A DNA stretch of 64,000 nucleotides, taken from assembly GCA_020744425.1 (NCBI GenBank), contig JAGMUV010000012.1, forward strand, positions 930,001-994,000, in the 5' to 3' direction. The position numbers were made by a program, and so were the translations under genes. The notes below the pieces were generated by a model that had not been told where the DNA came from, made no database searches, and was given only the letters and a program-made list of their open reading frames with translations. The DNA is from Dactylonectria macrodidyma. Taxonomy: Eukaryota > Ascomycota > Sordariomycetes > Hypocreales > Nectriaceae. This document shows, piece by piece, positions 1-10,284 of the stretch; the first letter of the stretch is position 1, and the number at the start of each line of letters is the position of its first letter.

Positions 1-698
1 GTGGCGATGCAGTTATGAAACAATATATTCATTGCGTACAAGAAGCAGCCGGGGAGGCGTGGCCCAAAATCAAAGGGTTTCGTTACCTCCTACAAGACAA
101 ACCACGTAGTACTATGCTTGAGGAAAATTTCGTCGAAAGCGTCAAACTTCTCGGTCACCATGGGTTCACTTTTGAGGTATGTGTTGACCAGCATCGTCGG
201 TGGAAAAAGCAACTTGACGACCTCATTGAATTCATCGAGCGCGTCCATGATGGTGTACCGGAGGATGAGAAGACTATCTTGGTTATGGATCACCTTTGTA
301 AACCCTATCTCAGCAACTTTAGCTCAACCTCGGACTCTGCTTTTGCCGCTTGGTGCACCACTATGCACATCATCGGCAGAGACTCACATACTTATGTGAA
401 GCTATCGGGCGGTTTTTCCGAAATGGCCGATTCCGTCAACGGTCTATCAACAAACCAGATTTCTGGGTCTCTACAGCCATGGTTCGGTGTTATTATTGCG
501 GCCATTGGTCCCAGTCGGATCATGTTTGGTAGTGACTGGCCTGTCTGCACCATCGGCAATAAAAATGCCTGGCTACGTTGGCTCAATATTGTTAGCGACT
601 TATGCTCCAGAGGAGGCTTGAGTAACAGCGAGCAGGCTATGATATTGAGTGGTACAGCAAGGAAAGCCTATAGATTGAACCCCAGCACATTAAACTAA
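1..698 (+). CDS. Amidohydrolase-2 / sugar lactonase family, 3' part
   Basis: This frame is open to the left edge, so the gene starts outside the window and at least 227 C-terminal residues are visible. It reads as a TIM-barrel metal-dependent hydrolase of the amidohydrolase_2 family. Seen motifs are VMDHLCKP (the usual 'xDHxGKP' strand), TYVKLSGG, and IMFGSDWPVC, whose Asp is a metal/catalytic residue in the family. Fungal members include L-rhamnono-gamma-lactonase and L-fuconolactonase-like enzymes that open sugar lactones in the cytosol. The next gene on the same strand is a FucP-like transporter, which supports a role in deoxysugar catabolism. The exact lactone is inferred. No intron or break is visible in this part. 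Confidence 0.85.
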   Translation, partial: GDAVMKQYIHCVQEAAGEAWPKIKGFRYLLQDKPRSTMLEENFVESVKLLGHHGFTFEVCVDQHRRWKKQLDDLIEFIERVHDGVPEDEKTILVMDHLCKPYLSNFSSTSDSAFAAWCTTMHIIGRDSHTYVKLSGGFSEMADSVNGLSTNQISGSLQPWFGVIIAAIGPSRIMFGSDWPVCTIGNKNAWLRWLNIVSDLCSRGGLSNSEQAMILSGTARKAYRLNPSTLN

Positions 699-1371
699 GC
701 TCTATAGAGTCGGTGTTATACAGTTGTAGGGCGGTGGTCCTAATTATTAGACAGGGGAAGGGGGATCAGCTTGACACGCCATTCCTTCCATCGTGTTATT
801 GCATGCAACGACGAGAAGAACGTCTTGGGCCTCGGCCATGGACCCCTCAGTTCTGCAGGAACTGTTGCCGCGGTATAACCCTGCCAATGAGCGAAAAACC
901 ATCTCACTGCGTAGCGACCATGTCTTAGCACCAAATGAACGCGGATATTTAAATATCAATCACCCGTCGGGTAATTTAGTGCCCGCGAGGTTGTATCCTT
1001 CTGTCTCTTGGGTCGCCAAATGCGGGGTTGGACAAGATGACCCTGCTTGTGCGGGAAAATGTGCAGCAGGGGTCAAAGTTGGAATCCTGGTTTCTCAGTC
1101 ATCGGTACGTCTTCACGCCCTACAATAATATTATGCGGTGCGACGGGTGAAGATCTTAGGCCGCTACAACTCGGGCAGAATTGATGTGCCTAATTCCAAA
1201 TCGGCTAGACTCGCATTCAGAATGAAGCAGATGCTTTTAATTAACAGAAACGAAAACTACAAATACAGCTGTGCTTCCCCAGATTCTGACTTCGTATGAC
1301 TTCTACCACTTGTCGTCCTCAATATAATAGCCGTTGCTTATTATTCTTCTTAAGAAACTACCGTGGACATT
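699..1371. other. Intergenic region upstream of the MFS gene
   Basis: No supported gene is seen here. It separates the amidohydrolase stop from the transporter start and must hold the terminator of the first gene and the promoter of the second. The small open frames are unlike any family I recognise. Confidence 0.5.
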
Positions 1372-2999
1372 ATGTTTACTAAGGACTTTTGGGCAAAGCG
1401 TTCCCTGCGCATTAGCGACAAGAAGCGCAACAAGCCGGAGCTGACCCTAAGGGAGTCACTGTTCCCAATTGCCTTGGTTACTATACTTTTCTTCTTGTGG
1501 GGCTTTTCATACAGTCTCCTCGATACTCTCAACAAGCATTTCCAAGACACTCTCGGCATCAACAAGGCTAGGTCATCAGGTCTCCAGGCTGCCTACTTTG
1601 GGTTAGTTCAATACCGCATTCCGTTTTCACTATGTGCCAACCGCTGACTTACTTCAGAGCCTATCCATTGGCATCGTTAGGTCATGCAGCCTGGCTTTTG
1701 CGACACTATGGGTACCGAGCTGTCTTCATTTGGGGACTTTTCCTTTATGGTGGGCTTTCCATCCGCACTTGTTCTGTTACAAATTCTAACTGTCCCGCTT
1801 ATAGGTCTTGGTGCACTGCTCGCTATCGCCGCTATCAAGGCCCATAGCTTTGGTGGATTTTGTACCTGTATTTTTGTTATCGGTAATGGCTTGGGCTCGC
1901 TCGAGACAGCTGCCAACCCTTACATTACAGGTAAGCCAGGCCCGGGTACTCTATTTCTTATTTCAAGTTCTGAGACTATGAATAGTTTGCGGACCGCCGA
2001 AATATGCCGAAATCCGTATCAATATCTCTCAGGCATTTAACGGTATCGGTACTATTATATCACCAATTGTCGCGGCCCACGCGTTTCTCGGATTGACCGA
2101 TAAGTCGGCTCTAGCGAATGTGCAATGGGTCTACTTAGCTATCGCAGCTTTTGTCTTCCTACTGGCAGTCGCCTTTTATCTCGCCGAGATTCCGGAGATC
2201 ACCGATGCCGATATGGCTTATCAGGCTGAGGAGACGCATATTGAGGGCCAGGAGTTGCCCTTCCGAAAGCAGTATCGGCTCTTCCACGCTGCCTTTGCGC
2301 AATTTTGTTACTGTGGTGCTCAGGTTGCCATCGCTGGGTAAGCGATCCATCACATGAAGCTGGTTCTGAAGCTAACAATATAGTTTCTTCATTAACTATG
2401 TCGTGGATACACGTCCAGGCACCGATTCCGCCCTTGCATCCAACTTCCTTGCGGGCGCCCAGGGCGCATTTACTGCTGGCCGTTTTGCAGGTACGGCGCT
2501 GATGTACGTCGTTCGACCACGTTGGATATTTCTGTTCTTCCAAACGGCCGTAATCATTTTCGTTGCCCCTACAATTACCCAGCGTGGGAACATTGGTATG
2601 AGTATGTTGTTCGTTGTTTTATTCTTTGAATCCATTTGCTTCCCTACGATTGTCGCACTTGGGATGAAAGGACTAGGGCGTCATACAAAACGAGGCTCTG
2701 GTTTCATCGTGGGCGGCGTAATTGGAGGTGCTTGCGTGCCACCTCTTCTTGGCGTAGCTGCAGATGCTTACGGCACGGGTACGGCTATGTTTGTGCCCCT
2801 TATCTTTTTCCTTGGGTCGCTGTCATATGCGCTTTGCGTTAACTTCTGGCCCTGGTATCGAGATTTGGTGGATACTGTGAATGAAGCCTCGATTGGAACA
2901 TCTGGCCAATCCAGCAAGGATGTGGAAGCCAATGTTGTCATGGAGAAAACTGTTGAGATATCTGAGGAAGAGAGACAGAACGATGGAACCAGGCTCTAA
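1372..2999 (+). CDS. FucP-like MFS transporter (L-fucose permease family)
   Basis: Five exons (1372-1601, 1658-1749, 1805-1930, 1986-2337, 2384-2999), with GT-AG introns of 46-56 nt, give an intact protein of 471 aa. It is a major facilitator with about 12 hydrophobic segments, resembling the bacterial L-fucose:H+ symporter FucP and its fungal relatives. The N-terminus LFFLWGFSYSLLDTLNKHFQ is the FucP-type helix 1 with the conserved 'FFLWGF...LN' pattern, and LETAANPYIT and RFAGTALM match later conserved loops. The start is set at the ATG at 1372; an in-frame GTG lies three codons upstream. It should carry a sugar such as L-fucose across the plasma membrane; the substrate is inferred. It lies 0.67 kb from the lactonase-like gene on the same strand. 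Confidence 0.9.
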
Positions 3000-3525
3000 G
3001 GTTACTTCTTACATTCAGGCTTATAGAGTGTTGTTGGATGATGACCCTGTATGACGAAACCTCGGATAGATTGATATCCTGACCTTATGTTAGATTGTGG
3101 CTGTGTATTGCATCAAGGAGGTTATTCAGGTATCAGAATACTGGGATATCTGCATCTATGACTGAAGATGACGATAAAACCCCACTCTGGAGGAATATGG
3201 AGATGGGAGTCAACGAGAACAAGAACATCAAGAACAACCAAACATATCATCAAGAATTGATCTACATTTATCTGGCTATCCCGAATCTTCACTAAAGACA
3301 CACCGCGTATCCAACACCTTAGTCAGAGGGGGGGTATGAAAACCCCTTTTCCGGCCGATCCGGATGACCGGCACAAGTAATCATCAACATCATCATCACT
3401 GTATTGATCCCTATCCATTTAATCGAATTGACCGTAACGGATCCATCATATTCTTAATATCTATTTACTATAAGAATATAACTATAATAACTAAAATTAA
3501 CGTTATAATAAACTTAAAATACTTA
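3000..3525. other. Non-coding 3' flank
   Basis: No gene is supported. It becomes AT-rich toward the MITE at 3526. A short GC-rich patch around 3330-3375 contains a G run and an inverted CCGGCC/GGCCG motif. Confidence 0.4.
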
Positions 3526-3954
3526 ACGTGCATGATAAGCGAGTGCACCGAACAAGTGAGTGCACAACTTATACTGTACAGCTAAAAGTCATAATTTTCA
3601 ATTTTCTAAAATTAGATATATAATTCTAGGAATTTTAGGGAATTAATTTTAGATATTTAAATAAAAAAGTCATAAGATAATATTTTTTCTAGACTTTTAA
3701 AAAAAGTATTTAGCTATTTAAAAATAAAAATAAGGAAAAAAACAGTGCGAATAGGATTATTTTAAATAACTTTATAAATGGTTTTTATAAAAGTCTGGGA
3801 AAATAATGAATTATTATGATTAAATTTGTTTTTTAAATTATAGCCATTTTAGGCGTAGTTTGAATTTTTAAGAACGTTTTTAAAAATGGTGTTTTAAGGT
3901 GTAAACTTGCTTTGGTGCACTCACTTGGTTGGTGCACTCGCTTATCATGTACGT
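3526..3954. mobile_element. 429-bp MITE with pogo/Fot-type ends
   Basis: Two 40-bp inverted repeats (3526-3565 and 3915-3954) begin ACGTGCATGATAAGCG / ACGTACATGATAAGCG and differ at three positions. TA dinucleotides flank both ends (3524-3525 and 3955-3956), the target duplication of Tc1/mariner-pogo elements. The interior is very AT-rich and encodes nothing. The outer repeat also occurs at 14302 and 36707-36755, so the MITE was probably mobilised by a pogo transposase of that subfamily. Confidence 0.85.
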
Positions 3955-3956
3955 TA

Positions 3957-4485
3957 AGTATCTTAGTAATATAAATGTCATAGGCTGAAGCCTTAGTAAA
4001 GGTTCCGGCTGTTCCGGAACCCGGCCCTCGCCGGGGCTCCACAGAGACCCCGGCGATTTCCCTTGGACCAGGATTTAGCCAAGCTTAGCGCTCTTGCGAG
4101 CATACTCCTTTCCTAGCTGCTAGAGGCTAAGGACTTCCCTTCTTTCTTCTTGCTCTTTAGCTTTAGATAGACAATCCTACGGCAACAGCCTGTTGAACAA
4201 ACTCCTGTCCAGCCCTTCACAACTAGTTATTTTAATATACTTTTATACTAAGTTTATATAGATTTCAGTAACTAACTACTTATAGACTAAAAGAACGAAA
4301 GTTATAAAAAGTACCCTTAGGGAATTTAAACTAGCGCACTCTATTTTCTATTCTATATATATTATGTAAATATATAAAAATAGCTTAATAAGTCTCTATA
4401 GAAATTAACTTAGTAAGTTTTTCTTTTTTAAATTAAGTTTAGTATACTAATAATATATAAATATTGTCAGATACGTCAGAGGCGA
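3957..4485. other. AT-rich non-coding DNA
   Basis: A GC-rich patch (about 4000-4070, CCGGAAC and CCCCGGCG words) is followed by strongly AT-rich sequence from about 4210. No ORF is worth calling. The composition is typical of repeat-induced point mutation (RIP) decay in ascomycetes, but with no intact parent here that is inference. Confidence 0.4.
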
Positions 4486-4605
4486 AAGTTGCCACCTATT
4501 GCCACCTATTGCCACGAGGCTTAGCAATCAGCTTCTAGCTGATTCTATACAGAAGAGAAAGGGTATATAAAGCTTGCCCTGAAACTTCAAGACATGGGCG
4601 GAGGA
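4486..4605. repeat. Fragment shared (inverted) with the 3' flank of a hAT relic
   Basis: About 110 bp here, starting at a duplicated TTGCCACCTA word, are clearly similar to the reverse complement of about 30300-30405, downstream of the hAT relic at 28767-30134. Shared words include GTTGCCACCTATTGCCAC and GGCTTAGCAA. It is probably a hAT or hAT-MITE terminal region. Confidence 0.6.
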
Positions 4606-6148
4606 GAGATAATACACAATTTTTCACCCTAATATCTGATAAATATAGTAGTAAATAGCTATATAGCTTGTATATATATATATAAAATATATATTATCTT
4701 GCTATTTACTAACTAACTATAACTATATGGATAAAAAAATACAGGTTCCATCGCCCCTGTGGGTCTTGTTGTGTGGGACCATAGCCCACAGGGAGCAAAG
4801 TTTTAATGTGAACGTGGCGCCTCAAGTCAGTAGTATCAACTTTCTTACAAAACACTGAAGTAGCCATCTAGAGCCGAATGGCTGAATAGCCCGATAAAAC
4901 CGTACGTAGTGCACGGGTCGGAACAACAAAAAGTACAGTTGGGCTGTGGCAGTTGTCCTTGGGGTAACTGTTTCTTTGGCGCGGAAAGATTTAACTGTAT
5001 GATACGTGAAAAACCAGTCTTGGGCCTGGTGCTTAAGACTGGCATTATATGTAACATCACGTGAGGAAGGAGACCTTATGCTCCCGTCCTCAACTGTAGT
5101 CTTAGCTCGTCATCCATCTTTCTACATCTACATGACAACCTCACTTTATGTGACCTCCGCGGTATATTCGCATCACTGTACGGGGCATACTGGCTGTAAA
5201 GTTGGCGTTAGTTCGTTTCAGGTGTGAACCTCGTGAAAAGACAGAAAACAGGTTGAGCTGTTCCCATAGTGGAAGCAATAACCGGAAGTGTCAAGGGCCA
5301 GCCAAGCCAGTCTCAAGCGGTATCCTAATACAACATCCCGAGCTCTACCAGCCCAATCATCCAGGCTGAGTGCTAGTGCCAAGAACGTCCCACTGCCTTC
5401 GCTTCAATGTGATGGCCCAGGCCAAACGTGTTTAGCGATCAAGCGCTAGTGTCAATTCCGAGCTCCTCGTTCTCGTCGTTGCATTCGTTTTCGCATGTCG
5501 TTTTCGCATACACAGACCATCGAGCGGAGCAACCCAACCTCGGCGTGGCCAGCGGTGAAACCACTTTGATCTCGCATACTTTTATGCTGAGCTCCGCCGT
5601 TGTTGGTCAGTCTCATGGAGGATCAACATGCCAACAGCCCCTGAGACTGGACAGGCATCTCGAGGCCTTGCCAGCCTTGGCAACTGGTATACATCAGACT
5701 CAACCGATAGCCCTTTGCTGGATGACACAGGCTCACTTGATGTCACGGGGTGGGGGAGCTATACGACATGGCGCACTCTTCCCACTGCCCAGTGCCCGAA
5801 TTCTACGCCATAGCTCATGCTGCAATATGTCCACTATTTCATGGGCCCTTCCCCTTGGGAAGATGGAATTAGCCTTGCCGCCAATACTCAGTTACACCTC
5901 CAACCCCTTAAGTGAACCCGTATCCGGGCAGACCGAAAGAGCAGTTACGTATGGTTTTCATTGAGGCATGGATTCACGACTCCACGAGGCTGTCTTGCCA
6001 AAGGCACAAGGCAGACTCTGGAGGGTACCCGTGTCGAGAGCCATCTCGTACGTACATAAACCTTCCATGATGGCCAACTTTGGTTGATCTTGAACTCCTT
6101 GCTTCAACCACACAGACTACTTCGACTGCTTCGGCTATTACGACGACA
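4606..6148. other. Intergenic; no recognised gene
   Basis: A long frame at 5428-5964 (178 codons, Ser/His/Gln-rich) has no recognisable motif, and a second frame from 5628 reads about equally well, so neither is called. A short inverted repeat, CCTGTGGG...CCCACAGG, lies at about 4755-4792. The last few hundred bases probably contain the promoter of the gene at 6149. Confidence 0.4.
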
Positions 6149-7316
6149 ATGCACTTCAACTCCGGAGTTCTCGCCGCCGCAGCAGCAATGCTGCCAGGGA
6201 CTTTTGCCTCGAGCTGCGTTCCGTCGCCAAACTCGAAGATCCCGGAAAGGTTTGCAGACACGGTGCTCCAGGCTTGGGGTAATTCGATGATTCGTTTTCA
6301 ACGCGAGGTGCCGCAATACTCCCCCACGACCTACAGAAACACGGCGTTTGACCAGATGATGGATGGTAACGGGTACGGTGGTCATCATGGTTCTCCGTGC
6401 TTCTCGATGTATGATTCAGCACTAACAGCGTTCGGTGTGTTTAGCACCATCAACGTCTGTGTACGATGGGGCTCCAACGACACCGTGACCGAGACCACCC
6501 GCCAGCAGATTGCGTCTCAGAACACAAAGCTGTACAACTACTCGACTCAATGGCTTTCCGGTTACGACAACTTTCCTTTTAAGGAGGCCAAGATCAACTA
6601 CATTGGGTGGGCCGCCAGGGACCGCGCCCAGCTGCAGGGCTCACTCGACGGACTCGATGTGTATACGGAGTACAGAGATGCGGCAGGCAACCCCGACTGC
6701 AACCCCGCCTGCTCAGTTGAAGATCATTTGGATGGAAATTTCAGCGATTGTCCTGGCGGTCGTGATCACCGCTACCACCAGTTCCTTTTCCTCAACACGG
6801 GCTGGGGTGAGCTCAACATGGGGTCAGCAATTGGAAAAGGTGTCGACATCAGTTTCCATGGCTGGGAAACTATCGGCAGCAAGATGGGAGATTGGCCCTT
6901 GTTGCTCCATGAAATGGTACAGTGCAATTCGTCCCGACTCCCCAGGGGCGTGAACACCCAAACCATGTCCTGAGTTTGCTGCTAATAGGGATTGCTCTAG
7001 GGCCATACATGGCTTCCTGGACTACCTCGACCTTCAGGGCAAGGCTCCTCCAAACGGAAGCGACCCCGAAGACGTGTGTGACAGCCTCTTCCTCCCCCCG
7101 AACCACCCAGACAGCTTCGTTGTGAAGCCTGGAAATGGAGGATCCCTTACTCCTCCCCGCGTCACCGAGATGGAAGGCTGGATGGTTCGCTATTGGTGGA
7201 GCCGCATTTCTCGCCTGCGTGGCTGGCAGACTGACAACGCAACTTATCCCGCACTCCCGGACTGTCCCTCGGAAGACTTGGAAAAGCGGTCCAGCCATCA
7301 TATGTGCTCGCTGTGA
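6149..7316 (+). CDS. Secreted protein of unknown family, possible metallopeptidase
   Basis: The ATG at 6149 opens a signal peptide (MHFNSGVLAAAAAMLPGTF, Ala cleavage zone), followed by a Cys- and Trp-rich extracellular domain with NST/NFS/NYS glycosylation sites. One spliced model, exons 6149-6921 and 7001-7316, is open throughout (362 aa) and ends near RYWWSRISRLRGW. An alternative donor at 6917 joins HEM to GH and so makes a zincin HEMGH motif, but the frame is then lost one base after the codon for T. The product is therefore either an intact protein reading HEMVQAIHGFLDYLD, or a metallopeptidase with a one-base break near 7010. I do not recognise the family by name. Role inferred: secreted, perhaps proteolytic. 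Confidence 0.6.
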
Positions 7317-7718
7317 GACGACAGGATCTGTTCGGTAGCATGCCAGGTCCTCCAGGAGTCCTGGTCTTGGTGGTCTCGGGGCAGCAGCTCTGGAGCTTGT
7401 CCATGGACCTGAGGAAGCACAGCCTAGAGAGAAAATGGAGGCCAGCACTTAACCGGCTAAAGAGTACGAGGATCGTAGGACGGATAAGGAAGCATCCATC
7501 AAGATACCTAACATCAACCACAAGCCGGACTTGGGCGTGGATAATTTATACGCTATTCTTACCTTCAACACTGCTACGATACCGTCATCTTCCCCTCGAG
7601 CTGCTTCGTATCCACCTATTAGAATAACTCTGAAGATACGGAGGGTACCCGCGCCGCATGGTAATGGCTTCCGCGTCTTCCACCTTGGGGTGTCCTATTC
7701 GTTCTAACCCACACCTTC
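7317..7718. other. Intergenic, nothing recognised
   Basis: Frames here, including the long minus-strand one overlapping the previous gene, are antisense shadows or random. Confidence 0.4.
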
Positions 7719-7997
7719 CTAATATCGTGAATATTCGTGGATGATGATCAGCATGTAGATAATGACTCCCAACTCTGCTCTGTAGCAGTCGAAACAGTCC
7801 CTCATCAGGGCAAGTGCATCGTCAAGTTGCCCATTGACATGCCATACGTCAGCCAGATTGTGCATGCTGCCCTGAGCTTCCTCTTTCGAGTTTGAACGGC
7901 GTATTTGGCTAGCTTCTTCGCCTAGTACTAGTAGTAGCTCGCCAACACGGTCCACACATGGGACGGCAACCCTATTCTTCATGTCTACTGCCTTCAC
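7719..7997 (-). pseudogene. TPR-repeat relic, probably from an NLR-type gene
   Basis: A 92-codon minus-strand frame contains one clear tetratricopeptide unit: SMHNLADVWHVNGQLDDALA, followed by LMRDCFDCYRAELG. It matches the TPR_10/TPR_12 pattern (NLA...G...eAl.l...c...r...lG) found at the C-terminus of fungal NACHT/NB-ARC-TPR proteins and kinesin-light-chain-like proteins. After ELG the expected repeat continues in another frame (YLHADHHPRI), so there is a frameshift. No NB-ARC motif is visible nearby, so only a C-terminal scrap remains. It lies about 420 bp from the divergently oriented GLTP gene. Confidence 0.6.
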
Positions 7998-8420
7998 CGC
8001 TGTTGGGAATCTTCACCGCTGAAGATTCATTACGTAGTTGGGTAGCATACTGTCAAGGATGCTCTAGGCTTAGAAGCAGCTCATCAACGGAAGAATACCG
8101 TATTGGCGGAAACTAGAATAGTGGCCGCTCCCGCTCGTTTCTTTAATGCTCTAGAACGCTAATGCCGGGACTTTAAAGTCCAGTTCCACTGAATAATGGC
8201 CTCTGGGCGGCCGTTCAATTGGCGTGTCATTGTGGGACGCTCAGCCGTCGCGGAAATTCGACCCATTTATGTATATAATGCCGGCCAACCCCGAGACCTA
8301 GTGATGACGGGACTGTTAAAAAGGGGACACTGACGTCCTAGGGTAGATCCGACTGCATGTCCTCTAAACCACTTCTACACTTATCCAACAGTCTTGTTAG
8401 CTCTCCTCTTTACTGTTACC
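7998..8420. promoter_or_regulatory. Region upstream of the GLTP gene
   Basis: This non-coding stretch separates the TPR relic from the GLTP start. It presumably contains the GLTP promoter, but I cannot point to a specific factor site. Confidence 0.35.
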
Positions 8421-9311
8421 ATGTCAGCCTCGATTTCAACGCCGCTTGACAATCTCGGAAAGAGCCTGGTCTTGCTTGATGCTAGTGTCAGCCCTGATGG
8501 GCAGATTAGCTCGTCAGAGTTCCTTGCTGCTATAGACTCGCTACACGCGGTTTTCGGTATGCGTCTCTACTCTCTACGCCCATCATGTTCCCTCGTCAAG
8601 ACACTGATCAGTCTGTTTCGTTTCGCTAGATGCTGTCGGAAGCGACGCCCTCGAGGGGGGAAGGAACGACTCTGCGGAAAACGTCTTGGTAAGTTTGATG
8701 AATAGTCGGGACCGTTCCATTGCAAGAGGGATGGCGATGGCGAGCCGTCTGAGGGGACTTCGCATTAACAATTCGTCTCGCTAGAAAATTCGAAATCTAG
8801 GACTATCTCTTCCGGACCACTCTCAATATCTCCAGGCTCTCATCAGGGCTGAGCGAGCGACTGGAAAACATGAAGCGACCGAGGCACTCCTGTGGTTGAC
8901 CCGGTACGTGTAATATCCCCTCTCTGTAGTGGGATAACACTCATGCCTTCCCACCCACTTCGATCCCGAAAACTAAACATGGAGATTTCCTCTAATTCAT
9001 TGCTTATATATAGAGGTCTCGAATTTTACATCGCGTCTGTGAAGCGCTTTACTAGCAACGAATCCGAAAATCTACCCGACAGCATTATGAACGCCTACAA
9101 AAACACGCTCAAGAAGCACCACGGCTTCGTCGCCAAGATGGCTATCAAAGTCGCGGTATCCAAGACGTGTCCGACTCGCGACGAAGTGTTCGCTAAGCTG
9201 GGTCAAGACACGTCCACAGTTACGAGTGCTCTACGGGCCTCGGCAACAACCTTCGAGCGCGTGCTGGGCGTTTTGGCCCCGTTCCTTCGCAGGGACGACA
9301 TCAAGTTCTAG
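8421..9311 (+). CDS. Glycolipid transfer protein (GLTP / HET-C family)
   Basis: Four exons (8421-8556, 8630-8688, 8785-8903, 9014-9311) give an intact 203-aa protein, the usual GLTP length. The ATG at 8421 gives the family's N-terminus (PLDNLGKSLVLLDAS...). LLWLTRGLEFYIASVKRF and NAYKNTLKKHHGFVAKMA are the GLTP-fold signature helices, with the conserved 'WL.RGL.F' and 'AY..TL..HH' residues that line the lipid headgroup site. The family moves glycosphingolipids between membranes in the cytosol. In Podospora anserina the orthologous family member HET-C also controls vegetative incompatibility by interacting with NLR proteins HET-D/HET-E. Whether this copy has that role is inference; a TPR relic lies just upstream. 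Confidence 0.9.
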
Positions 9312-9851
9312 ATTTCGACACCAACAGGTTCTTCGGCATATGTTGTCATTTCTCCTATAGTTGGTCGAGGGGGGGCTTAGATCCTTTGCAGAATCCTGCC
9401 ACGAATCAGACCGTGTTGAACCTATGAGTAGTAGGGGTGCCGGAATAGGCGCGTCGCTAGCTATCTTCAATGCGACAAATTGAGTTATCTAGTTTTAAAG
9501 ATGCATATCTAATGTCGGAGGCACAAGGTCGTCACGGAAACTACCACTACTGATACATAATAGCCAAGTATCAGCAGTGACGGTGATAGACATTGTATGA
9601 TGGCTCTTGCAATGCTTCCCAACAAGCTTCAAGCTTCCTCTGATATTACAGTCTATTGTTATGAAAGGCTCCTATACGAACTAGTAGAGTCGCCGAGAAA
9701 GGGAAATCAACAACGGACCTTGCAGGTTGCCAGTGTTATAGTCACATGTTCCATCTCCATGTTGCTCGCCATAAGTACCGTCTCTGCCTCACCAGGCGGG
9801 CCCCTCCCTTTTCTCAGGTGGGAGATCAGTTGTTGCAGTTGTCCAACTTGA
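9312..9851. other. Intergenic between GLTP and CYSTM genes
   Basis: The two genes converge here. No ORF is supported. It must contain the 3' ends of both transcripts. Confidence 0.4.
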
Positions 9852-10284
9852 CTAGCAACAACATGTGAGGCATTCACAGCAGCACTCGCACGTCTCTCCG
9901 CAAAGCCAGCAGCAGCACAAGACAGCAAAGCTTTGAAAGGGTCATTTTACAGCTCAACAGACTGTCCATGGACTCAGACTCACCAGCTGGCCAGACAGCC
10001 TCTCTCCTTCTTCTCTTCCTGTATCGGGGCCTGGGCCGAAGTTATGCCGCCTTGCGGGGGGTAGTACATCTGGCATTGAAGAGTGAGCCAGGGATATGCC
10101 GGCCGTGGCATGAGGAGGAAGATACCTGTTGCTGGTTGGGAGGCGCATAAGGGGCATTGTAGGCCTGGCCGTGGGAGGGTGGTGGATAGTAAGGCCTGAG
10201 AGGTCTACATTAGTGCTGAAGGGATGATTCGGGGGCAACATTCTAAACTTACTGCTGGCGTTGTTGGGGAGGGTACTGTGACAT
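9852..10284 (-). CDS. CYSTM-family small Cys-rich membrane protein
   Basis: Four short exons on the minus strand (10253-10284, 10126-10195, 9984-10069, 9852-9930) join in frame to an 88-aa protein. It starts MSQYPPQQRQQPYYPPP, has a Pro/Gln/Tyr-rich N-terminal half, then a short charged stretch (EEKKERGCLASC) and a Cys-rich tail (VLCCCWLCGETCECCC) ending CLTCCC. This is the architecture of CYSTM (cysteine-rich transmembrane module) proteins, which are tail-anchored or palmitoylated at membranes and linked to stress tolerance in fungi and plants. All three introns are GT-AG and 45-59 nt long. The family call rests on this pattern, not on a search. Confidence 0.75.

Noticed and set aside
5428..5964. 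178-codon plus-strand frame
   Set aside because: Low-complexity, no motif, and a competing frame reads equally well.
6870..7448. 192-codon minus-strand frame
   Set aside because: It lies antisense to the secreted-protein gene, which has a signal peptide and consistent splicing; the minus frame has no domain.
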